This document shows, in pieces, positions 8,504 to 16,655 of a stretch of DNA of 64,000 nucleotides. Below the pieces are notes generated by a model. It saw only the letters and a program-made list of their open reading frames with translations. It ran no database searches and was not told where the DNA came from. Source of the stretch: Nocardia mexicana NBRC 108244. GTDB lineage: Bacteria; Actinomycetota; Actinomycetes; Mycobacteriales; Mycobacteriaceae. The translations under genes were made by a program, and so were the position numbers. The stretch spans positions 62,001-126,000 of the forward strand of contig NZ_BDBV01000022.1 in NCBI RefSeq assembly GCF_001613165.1. Direction: 5' to 3'. Position 1 is the first letter of the stretch. Each line of letters opens with the position of its first letter.

Positions 8504-9481
8504 TCACCTCCTCCGCGACGCCTGCGCGCCGCTGTCCGATGTGACGGCAGAGCCGTCGAATTGCTGTGCGGGCGCGGTGAATTCGCCGGTCGAGGCGGCC
8601 ACCACGCACTCCTCCACGAAGGAGAGCACCTTCAGGTGGTACGCCGCCGCCGTGTAGCCCAGGCTCGAGTTGTGCCCGGTGTTGGGCTGCAGATTGAGCA
8701 CCACACGCGGCGCCGCGCCGAACAGCGTGGCGATATCGGCGAGTTCCTCCGGGTCGTTGCGCCACACCGTCTCGTACTCGCCCACGCTCCAGCGCACGGG
8801 AACTCGGACCCGCGCCGCCATGCGCGGCAGATCCTTCCCCGCCCAGTCGGTGATCGACGCGGCCTCGAGCCGCGGCCCGGGCACGGCGATGGTCGCGCCG
8901 CCGAGAAGTTCGGGCGGGTACAGGCGTCCGGGCTGCCACAGCAGCGCGCCGACACCGGTCGGCCGCGTGCCCTCCGGCCACGGACCCAGCAGCTTCTCCG
9001 CCGCGGGGTGCGGGCTGCGACCGGTCCCCGCCACCTCGAGGCCGAGCAGGTCGCGCCCGCGCTCGTCACCGGCCATTCGCAGCGCGAGTTCGCAACCGGC
9101 GGAATGGGCGAGCAAGAAGACACCCGCGCCGCGCGCCCGCCCCGCGAGGTGTTCGGCGACGGCCCCGTACATCAGATCGACCCGGCGCCGCGGTGGTGCC
9201 AGCTGGTCGGTGAACGGTCCCGAACTCCCGTATCCGGGCCGGTCCAACGCCAGCGCGGTGAATCCCAGGCGCTGCGCGGTGCGCAGCAGCGACAGCTCGG
9301 GATGCCCGGGGCAGTCGAAATACGCCGCGGTGGTGGCACCGCCGTGCAGCGCGACCACGACGGCCCGCGGCGACGGCACCTCCGCCAGCAGGCCCGACAC
9401 CGGGATGCCGTCGACGTCGGCGACCACGGGTATCGGTGCGGCATCGTCCACGGGCGACAGATCGGATTGCGTGAGTGTCAT
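8504..9481 (-). CDS. alpha/beta hydrolase
   Basis: 325 residues. Seen: the oxyanion segment VALHGGATTAAYFD near residue 45, the nucleophile elbow LLAHSAGCELALRM near 125 (Ser in AHSAG), and the C-terminal histidine in QPNTGHNSSLGY near 275. These are the parts of a serine hydrolase triad. It is probably an esterase, thioesterase or C-C hydrolase of the catabolic island. The DoxX gene follows immediately. The 155 bases upstream, before the aldolase-DUF35 gene ends, may carry the promoter; they contain two copies of ACCAAyCGAwGTC. Confidence 0.82.
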   Translation of the reverse strand: MTLTQSDLSPVDDAAPIPVVADVDGIPVSGLLAEVPSPRAVVVALHGGATTAAYFDCPGHPELSLLRTAQRLGFTALALDRPGYGSSGPFTDQLAPPRRRVDLMYGAVAEHLAGRARGAGVFLLAHSAGCELALRMAGDERGRDLLGLEVAGTGRSPHPAAEKLLGPWPEGTRPTGVGALLWQPGRLYPPELLGGATIAVPGPRLEAASITDWAGKDLPRMAARVRVPVRWSVGEYETVWRNDPEELADIATLFGAAPRVVLNLQPNTGHNSSLGYTAAAYHLKVLSFVEECVVAASTGEFTAPAQQFDGSAVTSDSGAQASRRR

Positions 9482-9555
9482 CGCGCCCCTGTCGAGGTCG
9501 ACATGATCCGCGGCCTCCGGCGATGCGGGCTCGGCGTGCCTGAGTTCCGTTGCGT

Positions 9556-9629
9556 ACCAACCGAAGTCAACACGGCCCTGCCCCTGTTAACTCGTCGTAT
9601 TCGAATAACATTGCCTACCAATCGATGTC
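9556..9629. repeat. two direct copies of ACCAAyCGAwGTC
   Basis: ACCAACCGAAGTC at 9556-9568 and ACCAATCGATGTC at 9617-9629 lie 61 bases apart in the space upstream of the alpha/beta hydrolase gene. They could be paired activator sites; only the repetition itself is visible. Confidence 0.3.
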
Positions 9630-9636
9630 GAGTCGG

Positions 9637-11319
9637 TCAGGAATCTCTTCGCAGCAGCATCGCGCCGCCCGGGGTGAGTCCGCCGCTGGAGACGACCGCG
9701 ACCCGTGCGTCCTCCACCTGGCGTGGGCCCGCGGCCCCGCGCAACTGCACCACCGCCTCGTGCAGCAGCCCCATCCCGTGCGTGCGGCCGTGTGAGAGCT
9801 GGCCGCCGTGGGTGTTGACCGGGATCGTGCCGTCGCGGGCGATGGCCTTGCCGCCGTCGAGGAAATCGCGGGCCTCGCCGATGCCGCAGAAGCCGAGCGC
9901 CTCGATCCAGGACAGGCAGTTGAAGGTGAACCCGTCGTAGAGCTCGGCGACGTCGACGTCCTCCGGCCGCAGCGTGGTGCGCGTCCACAGGTGCGCGGCC
10001 GGGCCGAGCACCTGCGGTTCGTGGGTGAGCGTGCTCTGATCCCATTCGATGCGCTCGACGATCTGGGTGCCCACGGCCTCCACCAGCACCGGCGGCGCGG
10101 GCAGGTCGCGGGCCGCGTCGACGGCCGAGACGATCACCGCGAGGGCGCCGTCGCACGGCACATCGCAGTCGTAGAGCCCGAACGGGGTGGTGATGGGCCG
10201 CGCCGCGAGATAGTCGTCCATCGTCATCGGGTCGCGGTAGACCGCGGTCGGCTCCAACTCCGCATTGGCGCGCTGGTTGAGCGCGATCCAGCCGAGCGTC
10301 TCGCGCGTGGTCCCGTAGCGGTGGAAGTGCCGCTGGGCGTTCTGCGCCAAATGATGTGCGGCCGAGGTGGCGCCGAACGGCATCATCCAGCTGGTGGTGC
10401 GCCCGCCCGACGGCGTGACGCGCCCTTGCTTCACCAGTTCGTTGAACGTCGCCTCCCACACCGTGCGGAAGCACAGCACGTGCCGGGCCAGTCCGGCCGC
10501 GACCGCCGTCATGGCGGCGATCACCGAACCGCCCGGCCCGAAGGTTTCGATGCCGCCGTTGTGCCAGGTGGGCCGCAGGCCGAGGGCGGCCTCGAGTGCG
10601 GTGACGCCGCCTTCTCCGAATCCGCCCAGATTCCCGCCGCCGGGATAGGAGGACAGGCCGTCGATATCGTCGAGGGCCAGTCCGGCATCGGCGACGGCTC
10701 GCTCGCACGCCTCGATCGTCAGCTCCAGCGGCGGCACCATCAACCGGCGGCCCAGCCGGGACATGCCGATCCCCGTGAGCGCCACCTTCTCCTCGAACTT
10801 CTCCTGCCGGATCATCGGCCGCACCTGCTCGGCGAAGCGCCCGGGGTCGATCTCGTCCACCGGCAGCGGTGCGAGCGCGGGCTGGTCGGCGACGGGCCGG
10901 AACAGCGGGAGCCAGACATCGCCGTCCCGCCGGAAGACCACCTCCAGCCGCATGCCGAGCACCAGCTCGTCCGGGTCGGCGTCGATGATGTTGGTGGTCA
11001 ACCGAACTCGCGTATCCTCCACCAGCGCCACCTGCGCCACCACATAGGGCGGCGGCAGTCCGGGCAGCGCGAACCGGTGGTTCACCGTGAAGCTCGCCAG
11101 CGTGGCCGCGCCCGACACCTCCCGGATACCGAGGTCGTGCCCGCGGCAGTACCGGCACACCGGCTGCGGCGGATGCAGCAGCGCCGAACAGGCGCGGCAC
11201 TCCCGGATGCGCAACTTTCCGTCGGCCCCCGCGGTCCAGAAGAATTCGACGTCCGGGGTCAGCAGCGGCAGTGGGCGGCCCGACGGCTCACCCGCCGCCG
11301 CAGAGGTCTGCTCTGCCAC
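9637..11319 (-). CDS. fusion of DUF35 OB-fold protein and Ltp2-like thiolase-fold aldolase
   Basis: 560 residues in two parts. Residues 1 to about 150 are a DUF35 domain: a rubredoxin-like zinc ribbon with CRACSALLHPPQPVCRYC near 38-55, then an OB-fold. Residues about 180-560 are thiolase-fold of the sterol-carrier-protein/Ltp type. The thiolase cysteine is absent: the stretch aligned to SCATG in true thiolases reads TFGPGGS. The AELYDGFTFN segment and the GGQLSHGRTHGMG segment are kept. In steroid side-chain breakdown, Ltp2-type proteins are retro-aldolases that need a separate DUF35 domain (from ChsH2 or a relative); here both are in one chain. It is therefore probably a self-contained aldolase releasing a short acyl-CoA from a beta-hydroxy acyl-CoA. 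A ferredoxin and an SDR are upstream. Confidence 0.85.
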   Translation of the reverse strand: MAEQTSAAAGEPSGRPLPLLTPDVEFFWTAGADGKLRIRECRACSALLHPPQPVCRYCRGHDLGIREVSGAATLASFTVNHRFALPGLPPPYVVAQVALVEDTRVRLTTNIIDADPDELVLGMRLEVVFRRDGDVWLPLFRPVADQPALAPLPVDEIDPGRFAEQVRPMIRQEKFEEKVALTGIGMSRLGRRLMVPPLELTIEACERAVADAGLALDDIDGLSSYPGGGNLGGFGEGGVTALEAALGLRPTWHNGGIETFGPGGSVIAAMTAVAAGLARHVLCFRTVWEATFNELVKQGRVTPSGGRTTSWMMPFGATSAAHHLAQNAQRHFHRYGTTRETLGWIALNQRANAELEPTAVYRDPMTMDDYLAARPITTPFGLYDCDVPCDGALAVIVSAVDAARDLPAPPVLVEAVGTQIVERIEWDQSTLTHEPQVLGPAAHLWTRTTLRPEDVDVAELYDGFTFNCLSWIEALGFCGIGEARDFLDGGKAIARDGTIPVNTHGGQLSHGRTHGMGLLHEAVVQLRGAAGPRQVEDARVAVVSSGGLTPGGAMLLRRDS

Positions 11320-11361
11320 GCGGTCTCCTCGTGTTGTCTCCCACCGGAATTCGGCGCGGTG

Positions 11362-11556
11362 CTACTCGGTGACAGCGATCGCCCGCTCCGGGCAGGAATG
11401 CACCGCCTCGCGCACCTGCTCCTGCTGATCGGCGGGGACCGTTTCGTCGACCGGGGTCGAATGGCCGTCGATCTCGCTGAGTTCGAACGCCTTCGGGGCG
11501 ATCATCGCGCACAGCGTGTGCCCCTGACAGCGTTCCTGGTCGACTCGGACTCTCAC
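11362..11556 (-). CDS. 3Fe-4S ferredoxin
   Basis: 64 residues, with CQGHTLCAMIAPKAF near residue 10 and SCPERAIAV near 55, the same P450-type cluster spacing as the ferredoxin at 5807. The residue between the first two cysteine regions is not cysteine, which fits a [3Fe-4S] cluster. It lies 16 bases downstream of the SDR gene and 42 bases upstream of the aldolase fusion, all leftward, so it is co-transcribed with them and not with a P450. It may serve either P450 of the window or a Rieske-type enzyme elsewhere. Confidence 0.88.
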   Translation of the reverse strand: MRVRVDQERCQGHTLCAMIAPKAFELSEIDGHSTPVDETVPADQQEQVREAVHSCPERAIAVTE

Positions 11557-11572
11557 GTGTACTTCCTCTCGA

Positions 11573-12280
11573 TCAGGTGTTGCGCCCGCCGTTGACGCCG
11601 AGGATCTGGCCGGTGATGTAGCCGGCCTCCTCGGAGATGAGGAACGCGCAGGCCGCGGCGATATCCCCGGGCGTGCCGACGCGGCGGACGGGGGTGCGCT
11701 GGATGTGTTCCTCGACGGAGCCGCCGAGCCGCCGGGCTTCCTCGGAGCGGCGCAGCATCGGGGTGTCGATGAATCCGGGGGGCACCGCGTTCACGGTGAT
11801 GCCCGACGGGCCGAGTTCCAGCGCGAGCGCCTTGGTGAGCCCGTTGACCGCGGACTTGGCCGATACGTAATGCGACATGAACGGCTGCCCCGAATGCGTG
11901 CTCGAGGAGGAGATGTTGACGATGCGCCCCCAGCCCGCCGCCAGCATGTCCGGCAGTACCGCCTGCGTGGTGTGGAAGACGCCGTGCAGGTTCACCTCGA
12001 TCACGCGCTGCCATTCGGGGAAGGAGATGTTCTGGAAGCGCTTGAAGCCGTCCACCCCCGCGGCGTTCACCAGCACGGTGACCGGACCGAGCCGGTCGCG
12101 CACGGCGGTCAGCGCCGCGGCGATCTCCTCCGGGTCGCTGACGTCGGCGCGGTAGGCGAGGTCGTCGTCGACGGGCGGGTTGAGATCCATTGTGGCGACG
12201 TGTAATCCGTCGCTGCGCAGGCGCTGGGCGATGCCGAGGCCGATGCCGGAGGCACCCCCGGTGACCACTGCTGTCTTCAC
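11573..12280 (-). CDS. short-chain dehydrogenase/reductase
   Basis: 235 residues of classical SDR. Seen: the cofactor motif VTGGASGIGLGIAQRL at residue 5, NAAGVD near 82, serines in ISSSSTHSGQ near 132, and the catalytic Tyr-x-x-x-Lys in SHYVSAKSAVNG. It is probably an NAD(H)-linked alcohol dehydrogenase or beta-hydroxyacyl dehydrogenase. It is the first gene of a leftward unit with the ferredoxin and the aldolase-DUF35 fusion. Its promoter region, shared divergently with the aldehyde dehydrogenase, holds a TGAGA-N7-TCTCG repeat at 12333. Confidence 0.9.
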   Translation of the reverse strand: MKTAVVTGGASGIGLGIAQRLRSDGLHVATMDLNPPVDDDLAYRADVSDPEEIAAALTAVRDRLGPVTVLVNAAGVDGFKRFQNISFPEWQRVIEVNLHGVFHTTQAVLPDMLAAGWGRIVNISSSSTHSGQPFMSHYVSAKSAVNGLTKALALELGPSGITVNAVPPGFIDTPMLRRSEEARRLGGSVEEHIQRTPVRRVGTPGDIAAACAFLISEEAGYITGQILGVNGGRNT

Positions 12281-12332
12281 GCGCTCCCCTCTCGGGTGAT
12301 CTGCTCCAGCACAAGAATCTCCCTTCTAAGTA

Positions 12333-12349
12333 TGAGAACCGTACTCTCG
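12333..12349. promoter_or_regulatory. motif A inverted repeat upstream of the SDR operon
   Basis: TGAGAACCGTACTCTCG (TGAGA-N7-TCTCG), 53 bases upstream of the SDR start. Same design as the elements at 4430 and 20471; probable operator. Confidence 0.4.
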
Positions 12350-12478
12350 TCAGCTTGCTGTCCGCAAGAGTTTCGGGCCGGGCCGGGCCGGGGGATCGAA
12401 CGCTCGGTGGTCGCCGGGAAGTCGATCGGCGCCAAGGGATTCTCGCGACTTGTTACGGCCCCGGCGTACGAATGTTAC

Positions 12479-12497
12479 ATTCTCTGATATCGAGAAT
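12479..12497. promoter_or_regulatory. motif A variant upstream of aldehyde dehydrogenase
   Basis: ATTCTCTGATATCGAGAAT is a nearly perfect 19-base palindrome (ATTCTC-N7-GAGAAT), 31 bases before the aldehyde dehydrogenase start. Half-sites are the same as in the other motif A elements but point outward. Confidence 0.4.
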
Positions 12498-12527
12498 GAA
12501 GTTTCCACGATCGGCTAGGGAGACGGG

Positions 12528-13994
12528 ATGTCAACGCAGGAACAGGCGGTAGCGGTGGCGCGGCGGCTGCTGATCGACGGGCAGCTGGTCGAGACCGGGC
12601 GGACGCTTGCCTCGCTCGACCCCGCGACGGGTGAGGTCTACGGCCACGCCCCCGAGGCGGGGGTGGCCGAGGTGGACGCGGCGGTCGCGGCGGCCCGGCG
12701 GGCCTTCGACACCACCGACTGGGCGACGAACCCGCAGTTCCGGGCCCGCTGCCTGCACCAGCTCTATCAGGCCCTGCGCGATAACGTGGAGGAGCTGCGC
12801 GAGCTGACCATCGCGGAGGTCGGCGCCACCCGCATGCTCACCCACGGCCATCAGCTCGAGGTGCCGTTCGAGATCGTGCGCTACTACGCGGGTCTGCTGG
12901 ACGGCTTCGAGTGGAGCGAGGACCTCGGCGAGGTCGAGGTCCGCGGCCAGCGGCACCGGCGCTGGGTGGAGAAGGAGGCCGCCGGGGTCGTGGCCGCCAT
13001 CGCCGCCTACAACTATCCGCATCAGCTGGCGTTGGCGAAGCTCGCCCCGTCGCTGGCCGCGGGCTGCACGGTGGTGCTCAAGGGCGCGCCCGACACCCCG
13101 CTGGCCACCCTGGCGCTGGGCGAGATCATCGCCCGCCACACCGACATTCCGGCGGGCGTGGTGAACGTGCTGGCCTCCTCCGATGTCGAGGTCGGCAAGC
13201 GGATGACCACCCACCCGGACGTCGACGTGGTCACCTTCACCGGCTCCACCCCGGTGGGCCGCCAGATCATGGCCGCCGCCAGTGCCTCGCTGAAGAAGGT
13301 CTTCCTGGAGCTGGGCGGCAAATCGGCGATGATCCTGCTCGACGACGCCGACTACATCAAGGCGGCGCAGTTCGCGGCCTTCAGCGTCGTCACCCACGCG
13401 GGCCAGGGCTGCGCGCTCACCACCCGCGTACTGGTGCCCGCGCGGGAGCACGACAAGGTCGCCGAGCTGATCGCCGCCAACTTCGCGCACGTGACCCACG
13501 GCGATCCGAGCGATCCGAAAACCTATATGGGACCGCTGATCAGCGCCCGGCAGCGCGACAAGGTCGACGGCATGGTGCAGCGCGCGGTCGCCGCGGGCGC
13601 CACGCTGGTGACCGGCGGCGAGAAGATCGATCCGGGCTACTTCTACCGGCCCACGCTGCTGTCGAATGTCGACCCGGACAGCGAGATCGCGCAGGAGGAG
13701 GTGTTCGGCCCGGTGCTCGCCCTCATCCCCTACACCGACGAGGAACACGCCGTGCGCATCGCGAACAACTCCATCTACGGCCTGTCCGGCGCGGTGTTCG
13801 GCGCCGACCCGGACCGGGCCAGGGCGGTGGCTCGGCGCATCCGCACCGGCACGCTGAGTATCAACGGCGGCAGCTACTTTCACCCCGACGCCCCCTTCGG
13901 CGGGTACAAGCAGTCGGGGATCGGCCGCGAGATGGGCCGGCTCGGGATGGAGGAATTCCTGGAGCACAAGACCCTGGCGGAGGTGGTCGCGTGA
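12528..13994 (+). CDS. aldehyde dehydrogenase family protein
   Basis: 488 residues, the normal length for this family. Seen: AAYNYPHQLALAKLAPSLAA near residue 165, the coenzyme-binding FTGSTPVGRQIM near 242, the general-base glutamate in VFLELGGKSAM near 263, and the nucleophilic cysteine in GQGCALTTRVLVP near 297. It oxidises an aldehyde to the acid with NAD(P)+. It heads a rightward unit with a CoA-transferase, an HMG-CoA-synthase-like protein and a thiolase, which suggests that the acid it makes is loaded with CoA and cleaved. The promoter carries a palindrome at 12479. Confidence 0.93.
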   Translation: MSTQEQAVAVARRLLIDGQLVETGRTLASLDPATGEVYGHAPEAGVAEVDAAVAAARRAFDTTDWATNPQFRARCLHQLYQALRDNVEELRELTIAEVGATRMLTHGHQLEVPFEIVRYYAGLLDGFEWSEDLGEVEVRGQRHRRWVEKEAAGVVAAIAAYNYPHQLALAKLAPSLAAGCTVVLKGAPDTPLATLALGEIIARHTDIPAGVVNVLASSDVEVGKRMTTHPDVDVVTFTGSTPVGRQIMAAASASLKKVFLELGGKSAMILLDDADYIKAAQFAAFSVVTHAGQGCALTTRVLVPAREHDKVAELIAANFAHVTHGDPSDPKTYMGPLISARQRDKVDGMVQRAVAAGATLVTGGEKIDPGYFYRPTLLSNVDPDSEIAQEEVFGPVLALIPYTDEEHAVRIANNSIYGLSGAVFGADPDRARAVARRIRTGTLSINGGSYFHPDAPFGGYKQSGIGREMGRLGMEEFLEHKTLAEVVA

Positions 13995-14020
13995 GTGAGC
14001 TTGCGAGCGAACCGAGGACA
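13992..14020. repeat. GTGAGTGAGC-type junction sequence between two genes
   Basis: Directly after the aldehyde dehydrogenase stop comes GTGAGTGAGCTTGCGAGCG, a GAGCGAGC-rich junction sequence of a kind I recall as frequent behind stop codons in nocardial and mycobacterial genomes. It stays open in one frame up to the next gene but has no features of a real coding region. Confidence 0.35.
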
Positions 14021-14067
14021 CTGCGTGCCCCGCGCACGACGGAGCCGAGCGCCGGCGAGGTGCAGTC

Positions 14068-15276
14068 GTGAGTGGGCCGCTGGCGGGCATCCGGGTGCTC
14101 GAGGTCGCCATGTACGGCTTCGTACCGTCGGCGGGCGCGGTGCTGTCGGACTGGGGCGCCGATGTCGTCAAGGTCGAGCACGCGGTGACCGGTGATCCGC
14201 AGCGCGGGCTGCGCCGGGTGGGCGCCTTCACGGTCGAGGGCGACCCGAATCCCAATGTGGAGCATGCCAATCGGGGCAAGCGCAGCATCGGCGTCGACAT
14301 GTCGATACCGGAGGGCCGCGCGGTGATCCACGACCTGGCCCGCGGCGCGGACGTCTTCCTGACCAGCTTCCTGCCGCAGGCCCGCGTCAAGTTCGGGATC
14401 GACGTGGACGATATCCGCGCGGTGAATCCGGCGATCATCTACGCGCGCGGCAGCGCCCTGGGCCCGCGCGGCGGGGAATCGGACCGCGGCGGCTACGACA
14501 TGACCGCGTTCTGGTGCCGCGGCGGGGTCGCGGCGACGGTCACCCCGCCCGGAACCGAAGGCATGATCCAGCCGCCCGGACCGGCCTTCGGCGACACCAT
14601 CTCCGGCACCAATCTCGCGGGTGGCATCGCGGCCGCGCTGGTGCGTCGAGAGCGGACCGGGGAGCCCTCGATCGTCGACGTGTCGCTGCTGGGCAGCGGG
14701 CTGTGGTCGATCGGCCACTCGGTCGCGCTGTCGGCGCATCAGGACAAGCCCATGGTGGCCCCGAAGCCGGGAGTGCACGGGGCGCCGACCAATCCGCTGT
14801 CCGGCCTGTACGCCACCGCCGACGACCGCTACCTGTCGTTCGTGATGCTGCAGCCCGCCAAGTTCTGGGCCGACGTCTGCCGGCACATCGACCGGCCGGA
14901 GTTGGCCGAGGATCCGCGGTTCGCCGATGCCGCCGGAATCGCCGAGCACACCGCCGAGGCGGTGCAGGTGCTGCGCGAGGTGATCAAGGGTCGCACGCTG
15001 GCCGAGTGGACCGAGCGCTTCGCCACCCTCGCCGGGCCCTGGGCACCGGTGCAGGATTCGCGGCAGGTGAGCGCGGACGCGCAGATCCGGGCGAACGAAT
15101 ACCTGCTTCCCGCAGGCGAATTGGAGCTGGTGTCGAGTCCGGTGCAGTTCGACGTCGGGGCGCCGGAGCTGTCCGCGGGGCCCGCGTTCGCCGCGCACAC
15201 CGAGGAGGTCCTGCTCGAGCTCGGGCTGGACTGGGACCGCATCATCGCGCTGAAGACCGCGGGCGCGGTCGCCTAG
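14068..15276 (+). CDS. family III CoA-transferase (CaiB/BaiF type)
   Basis: 402 residues from a GTG start. Seen: GIRVLEVAMYGFVPSAGAVL at the N-terminus, GADVVKVEHAVTGDPQRG near residue 35, NRGKRSIGVDMS near 70, and the catalytic aspartate region PSIVDVSLLGSGLW near 205. The family transfers CoA from a donor acyl-CoA to a carboxylic acid through an aspartyl-CoA thioester. It probably activates the acid produced by the upstream aldehyde dehydrogenase or a recycled intermediate. It is followed after 19 bases by the HMG-CoA-synthase-like gene. Confidence 0.9.
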   Translation: MSGPLAGIRVLEVAMYGFVPSAGAVLSDWGADVVKVEHAVTGDPQRGLRRVGAFTVEGDPNPNVEHANRGKRSIGVDMSIPEGRAVIHDLARGADVFLTSFLPQARVKFGIDVDDIRAVNPAIIYARGSALGPRGGESDRGGYDMTAFWCRGGVAATVTPPGTEGMIQPPGPAFGDTISGTNLAGGIAAALVRRERTGEPSIVDVSLLGSGLWSIGHSVALSAHQDKPMVAPKPGVHGAPTNPLSGLYATADDRYLSFVMLQPAKFWADVCRHIDRPELAEDPRFADAAGIAEHTAEAVQVLREVIKGRTLAEWTERFATLAGPWAPVQDSRQVSADAQIRANEYLLPAGELELVSSPVQFDVGAPELSAGPAFAAHTEEVLLELGLDWDRIIALKTAGAVA

Positions 15277-15295
15277 GGCGCGGGGAAGGTGACCG

Positions 15296-16471
15296 ATGCC
15301 GTACATAGCGTCGATGGGGACGTATCTGCCCTGCTGGGGTGACCCGGGGCGCCGCGTTGCCGGTGACGACGAAGATGCCGTGACGCTGGCGGTCGAGGCC
15401 GGGCGCGCGGCGCTGGCCGGGGGGACGCCCGTGGAACGGGTGGTGCTGGTCAGCCGGGATCTCCCGCTGGTGGACAGCAGCAATGCCGCGGTGCTGCTGG
15501 CCGGTCTGGGGCTGGATCCGGAGCTGGAGGTGATCGAGCGGCTGGGCGGGGCCCCGGCGACGCTCGACGCGCTGAGCTCGGCCCGTCCCCGCACGCTGGT
15601 CATCGGCGTCGATCTGGAACCCGCGGGCGCCGCGGCGGCCATGGTGTCGGAGCGGTCGGGCCTGCAGGTGCGCATCGCGTCCCGCGTCGCCCGGAGCCTG
15701 CCCGCGCGCACCCGCAACGCGGTCGGCGCCGTGCACGACTACGGCGATCCCCGGCTGCTGCACGAGCGCGGGCTGGTGGCGTCGCTGTCGGCGGCCTGGC
15801 TCGATACTCCGGTGGCGGTGGCCGGCGTCGATCACAAACAGGCTGCGGCACAATGCCTTACGCCACCGCCGCTGCCGACGCAGGGGGCCGGGTCGGGGCT
15901 GTTCGCGCTGGCCTGGATGGCCGAGCGCGGCGAGGGCGGGCTGCTGGTCGGGGTGGAGCAGGCGAACCTGTCCGGGGTTACCGTGGTGCCCGGCGAGACC
16001 GAGGTTCGGCGGACCGAACCGGCCGTGCGGGAGCTGCCCGCGGGCGATTATGTGCCCGGCGGCGACCTGCCGATCTCCCTGGCCGCCTACGAGCGCGCGT
16101 TCGAGGCCAAGGTGCGTTGGGAGGCCGGAAGACACGGCGACAGTGCGGAACTGGACTTCCCGCCGCGCTACCGCGTCGGCCCCGGCGGCGCCCTCAGCAC
16201 CGACTACACCCTGGTGCCGCTGCCTCGCACCGGCACCGTCTACGCCGAGACCACCGTGCGCATCCCGGTGCCGGGCTCACGCAGCCCGTACTCCCTGGTG
16301 ATCGTCGACCTCGACGACGTCGGCGTGCGGGCCCTGGCCCAGGTGACCGGCGCGGATCCCGGCACCGTCACGATCGGCGCGCGCGGCCGCATGGTGCTGC
16401 GCCGGGTCGCGGTGCGCTCCGGCGTCCCGGACTACGGCTACGCCTTCGAGCCCGACGGAGCGGCAGCATGA
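15296..16471 (+). CDS. HMG-CoA-synthase-like protein with C-terminal OB-fold (DUF35-like) domain
   Basis: 391 residues. Residues 1 to about 240 resemble the thiolase-fold half of the HMG-CoA synthase/acyl-CoA acetyltransferase-like group found beside thiolases (start MPYIASMGTYLP, core AAVLLAGLGLDPELEV). The catalytic cysteine expected around residue 100-115 is not visible. Residues about 280-391 look like an OB-fold of the DUF35 type, but without the usual CxxC zinc ribbon. Such proteins form complexes with a neighbouring thiolase and channel acyl-CoA; the thiolase gene is next downstream. Exact reaction unknown. Confidence 0.65.
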   Translation: MPYIASMGTYLPCWGDPGRRVAGDDEDAVTLAVEAGRAALAGGTPVERVVLVSRDLPLVDSSNAAVLLAGLGLDPELEVIERLGGAPATLDALSSARPRTLVIGVDLEPAGAAAAMVSERSGLQVRIASRVARSLPARTRNAVGAVHDYGDPRLLHERGLVASLSAAWLDTPVAVAGVDHKQAAAQCLTPPPLPTQGAGSGLFALAWMAERGEGGLLVGVEQANLSGVTVVPGETEVRRTEPAVRELPAGDYVPGGDLPISLAAYERAFEAKVRWEAGRHGDSAELDFPPRYRVGPGGALSTDYTLVPLPRTGTVYAETTVRIPVPGSRSPYSLVIVDLDDVGVRALAQVTGADPGTVTIGARGRMVLRRVAVRSGVPDYGYAFEPDGAAA

Positions 16472-16556
16472 CGCGCACCGATAGCCCTCGGTCCTCCGAC
16501 AGTGGTCCTCTGTCCTCCGGCAGGACCCCGCCGTCCCCAGCATGCTTCCCCTTATT

Positions 16557-16579
16557 CCCCGGCCTGCTTTCGGCCGGGG
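16557..16579 (+). other. GC-rich hairpin between HMGS-like and thiolase genes
   Basis: CCCCGGCC, a seven-base loop, then GGCCGGGG make a perfect 8-bp stem in the 184-base gap before the thiolase. No T-run follows, so it may be an attenuator, a processing site or a weak terminator. Confidence 0.4.
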
Positions 16580-16655
16580 TCCGTCGGGAGCGGCCGATGT
16601 CAGGGAGAACCGGCGGAGCAGCCCCGGAAACCGTTGTGGGAAAGGAGGCCGCAGC

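Noticed and set aside
13995..14067. Short peptide between aldehyde dehydrogenase and CoA-transferase
   Set aside because: It consists of the junction sequence GTGAGTGAGC and has no coding character.
16542..16655. N-terminal extension of the thiolase
   Set aside because: The AAAGGAGG at 16641 and the family start MRRVAVVGAG at 16656 place the start downstream; a hairpin lies in the extension.
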